DNA of 39,355 bases from an uncultured Cellvibrionales bacterium (GTDB taxonomy: Bacteria; Pseudomonadota; Gammaproteobacteria; Pseudomonadales; Porticoccaceae), in assembly GCA_913062605.1 (NCBI GenBank), contig CAJXWQ010000018.1, forward strand, positions 1-39,355. Direction: 5' to 3'. The notes beneath the pieces were generated by a model, which saw only the letters and a list, made by a program, of their open reading frames with translations, did not search any database and was not told the DNA's origin. This document shows positions 26,320-35,199 of this stretch, piece after piece (within the stretch, counting starts at the first letter, position 1; each line of letters starts with the position of its first letter). Position numbers and translations under genes: made by a program.

Positions 26320-29300
26320 ATGAAAAAGTTAACCTGTGTATTGATGCTGCTGTTTTCAATGGGGTATCAACCGGCCTATTCAGATGATATAGATATCTAT
26401 GTTAATGCCTCTGCGGCAGGTGGTCAGCCCTATGTAATGATGATGCTTGATTGGCGCCCGAGCCTTTTTAATGTGTTGTGTTCATATGGTACTCCAGATA
26501 CTGACCCAGACCCCGAGGTTAGTAATGGTACGGGGTGTGGTGCCACTATGTCTGCCGAGACTCATGGTAATCTTACAACACGTGCATCGGGTGATTCAGT
26601 AGTTACTTATGAGGGTTTCGTCGCTGTGATGGAGACAGTGCTGAATAACCCGCTGTATGACCCTATTTATATGGGGTTGATGATTTCCAACAATGATACA
26701 AACACAAACCCTTATAAGGAGGGTGGTGGCACTATTCTGGAAGGCTATAAACTACTTGGTTCGGTTAACTCCCCCTCGACTGATACCGGTAGAGAAGAAA
26801 TTATTGCAACCTTAAAGTCAGTTCCAACCAACCCCAGCAATTCCACTACTCATAAGCTACAGCCCAGTGAAACCTTCTATGAATGGTTTAGGTATATCAA
26901 TGGTGGGGTGGTAATCAATGGTACCGATGTTGAGTACAATTTTGGGAGTACTGGCAGTACTCCAACTCCCACTTACGATAGCAATATTATTAGTGGTACA
27001 GACTATATTTCGCCCTTTATCGACCCTGATGCCTGCACGAAGCTATTCTCGATTGTTCTAGCCATGAACGCAGCGAACCAGGACGATTCTCTGGATACTG
27101 AAATTGGAGAAGATATGTCCTCGGGTGCAGCCAAAAAATTTAAGGATATGTTTGAATATATGCATGACCCCAATACAGACTTGTTGTCTGGGGTCAATGA
27201 AGTGCAGCCGTTGCAGGAATCCTGGGTGATATCTGACGGTGGTAGTGTTGGCGCCACAAGGGATTGGGCTGCTGCAGGAGGCAACCCCCTGTTTGATTTA
27301 ACGGACCCTAAAGAGCTGGAAGAACAGCTGGGGGGTGCTCTTGATAGCGTGCTGAGCGTTAGCAGTACTTTTGTGGCGGCCTCGGTGCCAGTGAATGTTT
27401 TTAACCGAGCACAAACACTGGATAACCTGTATATCGCTCTGTTTGAAGCACAGTCTACACTCCGTTGGCCGGGTAATTTGAAGAAGCTGAAGCTCAATGA
27501 TTCAGATGCTGATGGTGTTTTTGATTCTATTGTGGATGCTAATGGTAACCCGGGGTTTGAGACTACCGGTGATGATCTTGGCAGGATTTCCTTTGATGCA
27601 CTGACTTTCTGGACGGATGAGACAGAGCTACCAATAGTTGAAGGCTTGCCAGATGGAGTTGATGGCCGAACGGTCGATCGCGGCGGCGCGGGCCAGAAAA
27701 TTAATGGTTTTATTGAAAGTGGTGCGAATGTTATCGGTGAAACCAATGCCACAACCAATGCGAGGCAGGTTTATGTAGAGCCAGCTTCAATCACGAATGG
27801 CAGCGCCAATGCCTTTGATGATTTTGACGGTGATGCCACAACAGCGGCAGCATTGGCTGATGAGTTGTTGAGCCTTGGTGGTGCGACTCCAACGGCACAA
27901 AATCTGCTCGATGCTGAAGAACTTATAGAGTGGGGGAGAGGGCTGGATATAGATGATCTTGATGGGGATACCAATACTTCTGATCCACGACCGTGGATCA
28001 TGGCGGATGCCATTCACTCCCGACCATTGGCCATTAACTACGGTACCACTGGGAGCTATTCATTAACCAACCCAAATATCAGAATTTTTATGGGAACTAA
28101 CGATGGGCTATTTCATATATTTGAAAATACCAGCTCGGGTGGTTCTGAATCTGGTGGAGAAATCTTTGCATTCTACCCTCGTGAAGTTTTGGGAAATATC
28201 ACGTTGCATCGGGACGATGTGGTGGCTAGTAGTCAAATGCGCTATGGGATTGATGGGCCGGCCGTAGCCCTGGTGGTGGACAATGATGGGGATGGCAATA
28301 TTGAAACTGGCGATAGCGATGAGGTTTATGTCTACTTTGGTATGCGGCGTGGCGGGTCTAGTTACTATGCTCTGGATGTTACCAACCCCAGTGCAACGCC
28401 TACATTAAAGTGGAAAATCACACAAACTTCCGGTGGCGACTTTGATGAATTGGGGCTGACTTTCTCAAGACCTATTGTCGGCAAAGTCAAGTTTGGTTCT
28501 ACCTCAACAGATGTACTAATTTTTACCGGTGGGTATAACGGTGGTTGGGACAGTAGCTATACCAGTCGGGTAGGTAAGGATGCAGGTGATGCTGATGATT
28601 CAGTTGGTAACGCTGTTTATATTGTCAATGCCCGAACCGGTGCGTTGATCTGGAAAGCATACTGGGACGGCACTTCTGCCACCGGATCAGACACCAATGG
28701 TTCTGCTGCCACAGGTTTTTCGTATCAGCATGCCGATATGGTGGATAGTATTCCTTCAACAGTGACGCCCCTGGAGAACCTAAGTGGAAATATACACCGC
28801 CTGTATGTGGGTGATACCGGTGGTGCTGTTTGGCGGGTGGATTTACCTGAAGTTGATTCTGCTACCGATGTAGAAACCAAATGGTTTATAACCAAATTTG
28901 CGGAGCTGGGTACTGATGGGGCTACTACCGACAGACGATTCTTTCATGAGCCAGATATCGTCGAAACTTTTGATACAACGGGAAATTATGATGGTATTTT
29001 GCTCAATACGGGCGATAGAGCTGACCCCACCGAAACGAGTGTTACTAATTACCTTTTCTATTTAAAAGATAGGCTGATCATTAGTGGGGCCAGTGCAGTG
29101 AAATCACGTACCCCAATGGTTTTAACCGATATTCCAGATCAAACACTGTGCGTTACTGGCCTTGAGCTCAGTTGTTCTATAAGTTTGGTTAATGGCTGGA
29201 AAATAGAGCTTGAGGGTACTGGAGAAAAAGCGTTGTCCTCTCCGTTGACCGATGGAGGTCGTGTCTTCTTTACTACTTTTGAGCCTTTTGTTGGCACATC

Positions 29301-29577
29301 AAACTGTGGTGTAAAAGAGGGTGATGGCTTTGTTTATCTGGTAAACCTCTCTGATGGAACCTCAGTGTTAAATGATAAGAGAAAATATGATATCGGCCCG
29401 GGTATCCCCCCTGGAGCTATTACCTTGGGTGATGCAATCTACCTTCCCGGCGGTGGTGCTGATTTTGGGGATATAGATGGGGACGGCATTGATGATGGTC
29501 GATCCAAGTTACCGCCTAGCTTAGGGAAAAACCTATGGTTGATGTATTGGCGAGAGCCCGGTATTGATGAGCTTTAA
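26320..29577 (+). CDS. pilY1: Type IV pilus tip adhesin/biogenesis factor PilY1
   Basis: A protein of 1085 residues. A Sec signal peptide (MKKLTCVLMLLFSMG, predicted cut near AYS) is followed by a von Willebrand A-like region (about 36-370) and a C-terminal PQQ-type beta-propeller with RGGSSYYALDVTNP, NGWKIEL and SSPLTDGGRVFF. Asp-rich calcium-type loops include DNDGDGNIETGD (654-665) and DIDGDGIDDG (1051-1060). PilY1 sits at the pilus tip, controls extension and retraction in a calcium-dependent way and mediates adhesion and surface sensing in relatives. The MIDAS position reads D44-W-R-P-S instead of D-x-S-x-S, so metal binding there is doubtful. ATG 26320 follows AGGG; a GTG at 26299 is less likely. 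The stop overlaps the pilE start. Confidence 0.93.
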   Translation: MKKLTCVLMLLFSMGYQPAYSDDIDIYVNASAAGGQPYVMMMLDWRPSLFNVLCSYGTPDTDPDPEVSNGTGCGATMSAETHGNLTTRASGDSVVTYEGFVAVMETVLNNPLYDPIYMGLMISNNDTNTNPYKEGGGTILEGYKLLGSVNSPSTDTGREEIIATLKSVPTNPSNSTTHKLQPSETFYEWFRYINGGVVINGTDVEYNFGSTGSTPTPTYDSNIISGTDYISPFIDPDACTKLFSIVLAMNAANQDDSLDTEIGEDMSSGAAKKFKDMFEYMHDPNTDLLSGVNEVQPLQESWVISDGGSVGATRDWAAAGGNPLFDLTDPKELEEQLGGALDSVLSVSSTFVAASVPVNVFNRAQTLDNLYIALFEAQSTLRWPGNLKKLKLNDSDADGVFDSIVDANGNPGFETTGDDLGRISFDALTFWTDETELPIVEGLPDGVDGRTVDRGGAGQKINGFIESGANVIGETNATTNARQVYVEPASITNGSANAFDDFDGDATTAAALADELLSLGGATPTAQNLLDAEELIEWGRGLDIDDLDGDTNTSDPRPWIMADAIHSRPLAINYGTTGSYSLTNPNIRIFMGTNDGLFHIFENTSSGGSESGGEIFAFYPREVLGNITLHRDDVVASSQMRYGIDGPAVALVVDNDGDGNIETGDSDEVYVYFGMRRGGSSYYALDVTNPSATPTLKWKITQTSGGDFDELGLTFSRPIVGKVKFGSTSTDVLIFTGGYNGGWDSSYTSRVGKDAGDADDSVGNAVYIVNARTGALIWKAYWDGTSATGSDTNGSAATGFSYQHADMVDSIPSTVTPLENLSGNIHRLYVGDTGGAVWRVDLPEVDSATDVETKWFITKFAELGTDGATTDRRFFHEPDIVETFDTTGNYDGILLNTGDRADPTETSVTNYLFYLKDRLIISGASAVKSRTPMVLTDIPDQTLCVTGLELSCSISLVNGWKIELEGTGEKALSSPLTDGGRVFFTTFEPFVGTSNCGVKEGDGFVYLVNLSDGTSVLNDKRKYDIGPGIPPGAITLGDAIYLPGGGADFGDIDGDGIDDGRSKLPPSLGKNLWLMYWREPGIDEL

Positions 29578-30038
29578 TGGGGTGTAAAATGCAATATATT
29601 TCGGGCAAACGTAGGGCTTTTGGCTTTACCTTAATTGAATTGATGGTGGTCATCGCTATCGTTGCTTTGCTGGTAATGGTGGCAATGCCCTCATTTCAGG
29701 GGCAGATACGTAAAACAAAAAGGAGCATCGGTAAGGCTGAGTTGATGTCAGTTATTGCTCGGCAAGAGCAGTTTTTTGCTAATAACAAACAATATGCTAC
29801 AGATTTAACGGACCTAGGTTATATCGCAAACCCGTATGCTATTGACAGAGATTCTGTGGAACTTGCAGTGACGGCATCGGGCCGTATTTATACGATTCAA
29901 TTGTCAGCCGCTACGGCAACGGCATTTACGTTACAAGCAGTGCCACAGCTCGACCAAGCAAAGGATACACTTTGCGGGACATTGCAAATAACTTCAACAG
30001 GCGTGAAAACTGCGACGGGTAGCGGGGACTGTTGGTAA
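29577..30038 (+). CDS. pilE: Type IV minor pilin PilE
   Basis: A protein of 153 residues. The leader is basic (GKRRAFG) before FTLIELMVVIAIVALLVMVAM, with Glu+5. ARQEQFFANNKQYA is the PilE hallmark. The C-terminus has a likely disulfide loop between Cys in DTLCGTLQ and GDCW. ATG 29577 overlaps the pilY1 stop (TAATG); ATG 29589 is an equally possible start that shortens the leader. It is the last gene of the operon, with only eight bases between its stop and the stop of the convergent pilR. No pilY2 or pilA is seen here. Confidence 0.9.
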   Translation: MGCKMQYISGKRRAFGFTLIELMVVIAIVALLVMVAMPSFQGQIRKTKRSIGKAELMSVIARQEQFFANNKQYATDLTDLGYIANPYAIDRDSVELAVTASGRIYTIQLSAATATAFTLQAVPQLDQAKDTLCGTLQITSTGVKTATGSGDCW

Positions 30039-30046
30039 TAGCCGGT

Positions 30047-31402
30047 TTATTCGATTCCGAATTTCTTCAACTTATGCCGTATCTGCCGAAAGCTGATCCC
30101 CAGCTCTTTGGCAGTGACAGTTTTGTTCCAGCGATTTTTTTCCAGTGCGCTGACTAACATATCTTTTTCAATAGTAGCAAGATAGTCATCGATGGAATCG
30201 AACTCTTCTGCGGATTGAGTACTACTCTTAGTGCGTTGGTGGAGTTGTTCTATTGAGAGTGTTTCTGTCTGAAGCTGAAGGTCTTCATGGCTTATAGCAG
30301 AGCCATGGCAGAGAGTAAAAGCCCTTTCCAGAGTATTCTCTAATTCACGGATATTCCCGGGAAAACTGTATTCTAATAAGGCTTTAAGTGCTTCATCTGA
30401 GAGCGTCGGTACTGGGAGATCAGACTCGCTGGCAAACCGTTCCAGAAATGTCTTTGCCAGTTGCGGGATATCATCTTTCCGCTCACGTAAACTGGGTACT
30501 GGAAGCTCGATCACATTGATTCGATAAAATAAGTCCTGACGGAACTGATTGCTTTGTACCTCTTTTGCCAGGTTTTTGTGTGTGGCGCTGAGAATTCGAA
30601 CATCCACAGGTATTTCATCTTCAGCACCGACAGGCCGGATGCTTTTTTCCTGAATGGCACGGAGTAGTTTTACCTGCATTTCAAGGGGTAGGTCGGCAAT
30701 CTCATCGAGTAATAGTGTTCCTCCGTTGGCCGCCTGAAATAGCCCTTGTTTATCTTGATGTGCACCAGTAAAACTGCCCTTATTATGACCGAAAAACTCA
30801 CTTTCCATAAGCTCAGAAGGAATGGCACCGCAGTTAACGGGGATAAATGGCCCTGCACTACGCGGTCCCAAGACATGGATAGCTCGGGCGACCAGTTCTT
30901 TGCCGCTGCCTGATTCGCCGCTGATAAAAATGGGCGCCTGACTACGCGCAACACGCCTTATTTGTTGTTTGAGGGACTCCATGGCGGATGAAGTCCCAAT
31001 TAAGGAGGTCGAGGACAGATTTCTTTCAGCTTCACCCTGATCCAGCTTGAGCGCTGACTGTACAATATTGCGCAAACGAATCAGTTCTAAGGGCTTGGAA
31101 ATAAAATCAAAGGCTCCTTTTTTGAGAGCCTCTATGGCAATTGCCATATTACCGTAGGCGGAAATCATCGCAATTGGAAGGTGCGGGTGGCAGGCTTGCA
31201 CATGATCTACCAGTTCGAGCCCGTTGCCATCAGGCATATTCATATCTGTCAGGCAGAGATCAAAATGTTCACTGTCCAATAGCTTGCGAGCCTTGGTTAG
31301 TTTGGCCGCAGTCACTACTTCCAGTCCCATCTGTTCCAAGGTTATGGACAGTAGTTCTCGAATATCAGGTTCATCATCAACGACTAGGGCACGTTTTTTC
31401 AT
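30047..31402 (-). CDS. pilR: Sigma-54-dependent response regulator PilR
   Basis: A protein of 451 residues of the NtrC family. The receiver domain has Asp9-Asp10 and the phosphorylatable Asp53 (LTDMNMPDG). The AAA+ domain has Walker A GESGSGKE, the sigma-54 contact loop GSFTGA (Ser in place of the common Ala), Walker B GGTLLLDEIADL and RQDLFYRINV. A Fis-type helix-turn-helix ends the protein (TAKELGISFRQIRHKL). In relatives PilR activates the major pilin gene pilA with sigma-54. Its ATG overlaps the pilS stop (TAATG on the minus strand), so the pair is coupled. It is convergent with pilE. Confidence 0.95.
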   Translation of the reverse strand: MKKRALVVDDEPDIRELLSITLEQMGLEVVTAAKLTKARKLLDSEHFDLCLTDMNMPDGNGLELVDHVQACHPHLPIAMISAYGNMAIAIEALKKGAFDFISKPLELIRLRNIVQSALKLDQGEAERNLSSTSLIGTSSAMESLKQQIRRVARSQAPIFISGESGSGKELVARAIHVLGPRSAGPFIPVNCGAIPSELMESEFFGHNKGSFTGAHQDKQGLFQAANGGTLLLDEIADLPLEMQVKLLRAIQEKSIRPVGAEDEIPVDVRILSATHKNLAKEVQSNQFRQDLFYRINVIELPVPSLRERKDDIPQLAKTFLERFASESDLPVPTLSDEALKALLEYSFPGNIRELENTLERAFTLCHGSAISHEDLQLQTETLSIEQLHQRTKSSTQSAEEFDSIDDYLATIEKDMLVSALEKNRWNKTVTAKELGISFRQIRHKLKKFGIE

Positions 31403-33030
31403 TATGAAGAAGCTCTCGGTAATAGCCGTTCAGGGTGGGAGAAACCCACTCGAAAATAGCTGTTTTCTGATGTGTCACCAAAGTAATTGAGTGAAGCGTA
31501 GTTTACCTCACAAAGCTCTTTGGCCAAGTAGAGTCCCAATCCTGACCCTTCGTGAGATGTTGTAAAAAATGGCTCAAAAATATGCTCCTGATCCTTCTTG
31601 GGAATACCAGGCCCTTTATCATAGACATCCAGAACGGGGAGGCCAGAGTTTGAATCTTTTGAAATGACTAGCTTGATCCAGTTTTGGCTTACTTCTTGGT
31701 TACTGAACCTCATGCCGTTATCTACTAAATTTGTCAGAATACGTGTCAGGTGAACGGGGTCAAAAAAGATCTGAGTATCTTTATCATCACTTTCAATTTC
31801 CATAACAGTAAGAGGCTGATGGCCATCCAGATGTTCAAGGCGAAATTTTTTCAGCCACTGTAATAACCACAATTTTTGAAATGCAGGTGGTTTTTGCCCT
31901 GATAGTTGTAATACGTTATCAACGATCTGATTCACACGGTTGCAGTGACGGTAGATAATATCAAGTAACTTCGTTTGGCTTAAACTCGTGGGTTGTTCAG
32001 AGAGTAATTGAGATGCATGGCTGATTGCTCCTAAGGGGTTGCGAATTTCATGGGCAATACTGCCGGTTAGCCTGCCGAGTGATGAAAGCTTCAATTGTTG
32101 GGCGTGCTGAGCAAGTGAACGAGTATCCTCCAGAAAAATCAGTGTCTGTTTGGCTGCACCACGGTGTAGGGAGGTAAAATTGGCCTGTAGTTCTTGTGCT
32201 GAAGGAGTCGTTTTAAATGTAGGTGTTCTCAACCAAGGATAGGTTCGCCAGCACTCAAGTTGTTTAAACAGTGGAGGGATAAGCCTGAGTGTTTGGTTGG
32301 TTCCCAGGGGTTTACCCGGTTGTTGGCCCCCAAGCAACTGCACTGCAGAACTGTTGATCAGCTGGATATTGTCATTGCTATCAACAACGACAATTCCGGT
32401 ATGCATTCTCTTTACAATCGATTCATTCAGTTTTTGATGTTGAGCGCTTTCAGTGGCTCTTTTTGATGCAATAGCTTGGGCGACCCGGATGCGCTGGGTC
32501 AGCATTTGAAAGATTAGCGCAGTGATAAATAACAGAATACCCAAAATGCCCGCTGGAAATATAGCTTCATGGTTCCCTCCCAGTAGTAGGATAGTGGTTA
32601 GAGTTTCTGTCATCACGAAGATACTTGCAATCGCTGCCAATAACAGGGATAACCGGCCCGCGACAAAGATGCTGCCCGCTGCCACAATAGCTAGCATTAG
32701 AAAGCCCAGGCCACTTTCCAGGCCTCCGCTGGCATGCATCATCAGAGTGATCGCCACCATATCGGTCAACAACATGAAGAACAGTAGCTGAATGCCAGGG
32801 CCGGACTGGTTGAATCGAAAGTAGAGTAGTGTGAGCAGGCAGAGTGATGTGTACGCGGAGGTTGTTGTCAGAAATAATTGATGGTCTTCACTACCTAGAA
32901 TTTTAAAGGCGATACCGGAAAGGTACATAATAAGTAATAGAGCAGCGAGTATAGTCCTATAGTAGGCATAAACTTTCAGTAGGCCATCGGGGGCGGTACT
33001 TGTTTCAATCTGATCGGCTTGCAGTGGCAT
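31402..33030 (-). CDS. pilS: Sensor histidine kinase PilS
   Basis: A protein of 542 residues. About six N-terminal membrane segments (roughly residues 25-180) are followed by a PAS-like region (VDSNDNIQLINSSAVQLLG) and the kinase core. The core has the phospho-acceptor His in GSIAHEIRNPLGAISHA, N box NLVDNGMRFS, G1 DKGPGIP and G2 GSGLGLYLAKEL. PilS phosphorylates PilR; in P. aeruginosa it senses pilin in the inner membrane through its helices. The upstream 213 bp separates it from nadE and holds a 12-base tandem repeat near the nadE end. I see no certain promoter, but AT-rich sequence just before the ATG could hold a -10 box. Confidence 0.94.
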   Translation of the reverse strand: MPLQADQIETSTAPDGLLKVYAYYRTILAALLLIMYLSGIAFKILGSEDHQLFLTTTSAYTSLCLLTLLYFRFNQSGPGIQLLFFMLLTDMVAITLMMHASGGLESGLGFLMLAIVAAGSIFVAGRLSLLLAAIASIFVMTETLTTILLLGGNHEAIFPAGILGILLFITALIFQMLTQRIRVAQAIASKRATESAQHQKLNESIVKRMHTGIVVVDSNDNIQLINSSAVQLLGGQQPGKPLGTNQTLRLIPPLFKQLECWRTYPWLRTPTFKTTPSAQELQANFTSLHRGAAKQTLIFLEDTRSLAQHAQQLKLSSLGRLTGSIAHEIRNPLGAISHASQLLSEQPTSLSQTKLLDIIYRHCNRVNQIVDNVLQLSGQKPPAFQKLWLLQWLKKFRLEHLDGHQPLTVMEIESDDKDTQIFFDPVHLTRILTNLVDNGMRFSNQEVSQNWIKLVISKDSNSGLPVLDVYDKGPGIPKKDQEHIFEPFFTTSHEGSGLGLYLAKELCEVNYASLNYFGDTSENSYFRVGFSHPERLLPRASS

Positions 33031-33202
33031 AACTGCCCTTTATTTCTGTTTATAATGAGATTCTATCTGAAAAAAGCATTTTGTATCACGATGAAAAAGG
33101 TGTGATTGAGTGTTGCTTCACTACAGAAGTGCTCAAAGGGTCTTTATGAGGTAGTAGGTGCTTGAGGCTAATGAGTGATAGATAGGCTAACGGGCTGTTT
33201 TC

Positions 33203-33238
33203 TATCAGCCATAGTATCAACCACAGTATCAGATATAG
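33203..33238. repeat. Three copies of a 12-base tandem repeat between pilS and nadE
   Basis: TATCA recurs at 33203, 33215 and 33227, in units TATCAGCCATAG, TATCAACCACAG and TATCAGATATAG. The array begins five bases after the nadE stop (minus strand) and is non-coding. Function unknown; it could be slippage-prone or a protein-binding array upstream of pilS. Confidence 0.55.
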
Positions 33239-33243
33239 TTTTT

Positions 33244-34077
33244 CTAACTGTAGATAGTAGGGATGGGTTGACGTTTGTGCTGGGTTTTCTGGTAAATTTC
33301 GATGATACGAGTTTTTGTCGTTTCGCGAACGGGTTTTCCTTCTAGAAAATCATCAAGCTCATCGTAGGTAATGCCGAGGGCATGTTCATCGGCTTTTTGG
33401 GGCACTAGACACTCTAGGTCTGCCGTAGGTGTTTTTTCAATCAAGCTTAAGGGTGCACCGAGAAATTCTGCAACTTCTCGAACTTGACGCTTACTTAAAC
33501 CAAACAGTGGTGCTAGGTCGCAGGCACCATCCCCCCATTTGGTGAAAAACCCAGTAATATTCTCGGCAGAGTGATCAGTACCAATGACCAGGCCACCTAA
33601 CAGGCCAGCAAGTTCGTACTGAATGGTCATGCGAATACGAGCCTTGGTATTACCCTTGGAAAAGTCAATGACGGATTCAGAGGCTGTTACTAGATCGTTC
33701 TCACTTAATACACTCAGCACTTCATCATGTACACCGTCTGCTCCCGGCTTTGCATTCACAGCCAAGCTTTTAGATGGCTGAATAAACTTCAGTGCTAGTT
33801 GAGCATCGTCTTCATCCGCTTGAATGTCATAGGGTAGTCTGACGGCAATAAAGCGGTAATTAAGGTTGGATTGCTGTTGGTTGAGTTGGTCTACAGCCAG
33901 TTGAGCCAGCCTGCCACAGGTACTGGAGTCAATACCACCACTGATGCCGAGGATGAGACTCGTGGTATTCGACTGAATCAGTTTGGATTTGATGAAGCTA
34001 ACACGGCGCGCCACTTCAAAAGCAGGGTCGATGTTGGGCAGAACCTTCATTTCCCTGCGGATTGCATCAATATCCAT
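33244..34077 (-). CDS. nadE: Ammonia-dependent NAD+ synthetase
   Basis: A protein of 277 residues (E. coli NadE has 275). The ATP pyrophosphatase P-loop is [47 protein letters not shown] and the C-terminal [10 protein letters not shown] follow. There is no N-terminal nitrilase domain, so ammonia rather than glutamine is the expected nitrogen source. It converts nicotinic acid adenine dinucleotide to NAD+ in the cytosol. It sits between bamD and pilS, all on the minus strand, 38 bp after bamD. As I recall, nadE is not at this place in P. aeruginosa, so it may be a lineage-specific insertion. Confidence 0.96.
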   Translation of the reverse strand: MDIDAIRREMKVLPNIDPAFEVARRVSFIKSKLIQSNTTSLILGISGGIDSSTCGRLAQLAVDQLNQQQSNLNYRFIAVRLPYDIQADEDDAQLALKFIQPSKSLAVNAKPGADGVHDEVLSVLSENDLVTASESVIDFSKGNTKARIRMTIQYELAGLLGGLVIGTDHSAENITGFFTKWGDGACDLAPLFGLSKRQVREVAEFLGAPLSLIEKTPTADLECLVPQKADEHALGITYDELDDFLEGKPVRETTKTRIIEIYQKTQHKRQPIPTIYS

Positions 34078-34115
34078 GGCTTAGTTCTTGGATTAATGGT
34101 GAAAAAAAAGGGAGG

Positions 34116-35093
34116 CTAGTTAAAAACTCCAAAAGTGAGCTGATCAAACCAGGACTTTTCTCCCCGGGTGGCTTCTTGACCAGATTTTTTATAGCGTTCA
34201 CTAAAAACATGGCGGGAATCAAAACCAATAGTTTCGGGTTTGTCATAGAGCCCTGCAGTCAGTTTATTCACCCAGCTACGTTTGAATCCGGCGGACTCTT
34301 CTTGGTAGAGGAAATTGCCGCTTTCGTCGAGTGCAGGGTGTTGCGGATAGTTAGTAACCAATAGCTTGACAGCATCATCAGATAAATCCTGCATTTGCAT
34401 CAGGTAATAGGCCTGTGCCATAACAGCGAGGCCATCTGGAACAGCGGGTGTCGCCTGAAAATTTTCGACCACGTAGCGCCCTCGGTTGGCCGCCGCAAGG
34501 TAGGCGCCACGTAGGAAATACCAGTTAGCTGCATGAATTTCGAGTCGTGCGAGAGTGTTGCGTAGGTAAACCGTTCTCTTTCGAGCATCGGGTGCATAGG
34601 GGCTATCAGGGTACCGGTTCAATAACTCATTAAATGAGGTTAACGAGTCACGGGCAGCACCGGGATCACGCTTTGAGTCATCGGTGGGAATAAACTGGTC
34701 AAAAAAACCTTTGGTTTGTGAAAAGGAAGAAAGCCCTTTTAAATAGTAGGCATAGTCCACATTAGGGTGTTGTGGATGTAATCTGATGAAGCGGTCCGCA
34801 GAAGCAATGGCAGCCTCAAAGTCGCCCGCTCGGTAGCGGGCATAAATGAGTTCTAACTGGGCTTGCTCTGCATAGTCACCAAAGGGGAATTGAGCTTCCA
34901 GTGCTTCGAGGTTTTCAATGGCTGTCAGCCAGAAACCGGCATCCAAATCCTCCTGAATAGCCTCATAGAAATTTCTCTCCGAGAAAGCACTGGTATCTCG
35001 CTCTTCTTGGTTGATTTGGTCGGCACCTTTAAGCCACGAGCAGCCGGTGAATAATAGTGTTGTGCATAACAGCAGAGGAGTCAAAAATCGCAT
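34116..35093 (-). CDS. bamD: Outer membrane assembly lipoprotein BamD
   Basis: A protein of 325 residues with a lipoprotein signal: MRFLTPLLLC then lipobox LFTGC, with Cys18 as the acylation site. TPR-like repeats fill the mature part (FPFGDYAEQAQLELIYARY, FIRLHPQHPNVDYAYYLKGL in two parts: FIRLHPQHPNV, DYAYYLKGL, then NRYPDSPYAPDARKR). BamD is the essential lipoprotein of the BAM complex that folds beta-barrels into the outer membrane. The C-terminal stretch after about residue 255 extends past the five TPRs and is longer than in E. coli BamD (245 residues), as in Pseudomonas ComL-type proteins. It is divergent from rluD, a common neighbour. Confidence 0.95.
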   Translation of the reverse strand: MRFLTPLLLCTTLLFTGCSWLKGADQINQEERDTSAFSERNFYEAIQEDLDAGFWLTAIENLEALEAQFPFGDYAEQAQLELIYARYRAGDFEAAIASADRFIRLHPQHPNVDYAYYLKGLSSFSQTKGFFDQFIPTDDSKRDPGAARDSLTSFNELLNRYPDSPYAPDARKRTVYLRNTLARLEIHAANWYFLRGAYLAAANRGRYVVENFQATPAVPDGLAVMAQAYYLMQMQDLSDDAVKLLVTNYPQHPALDESGNFLYQEESAGFKRSWVNKLTAGLYDKPETIGFDSRHVFSERYKKSGQEATRGEKSWFDQLTFGVFN

Positions 35094-35199
35094 GTTAGTG
35101 GTTAAATCCCGATGAGTAAGCCGTAAAGTGTTCTTGTTAGCTGGTGCAGCCTGTAAGATTCGCTATTTAACCACAGGCCCGACGGGATGCAAAACACCG

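Noticed and set aside
27003-27758. Long open frame on the minus strand inside pilY1 (251 codons)
   Set aside because: It is Ser/Pro-rich low-complexity text, mirror to the Asp/Gly-rich PilY1 coding strand. PilY1 is clearly real across the region and no ribosome site or family motif supports the antisense frame.
34078-34130. Possible terminator after bamD
   Set aside because: A T-run on the minus strand follows CCTCCC, but the only pairing is GGAG/CTCC across a long loop that includes the bamD stop; too weak to call.
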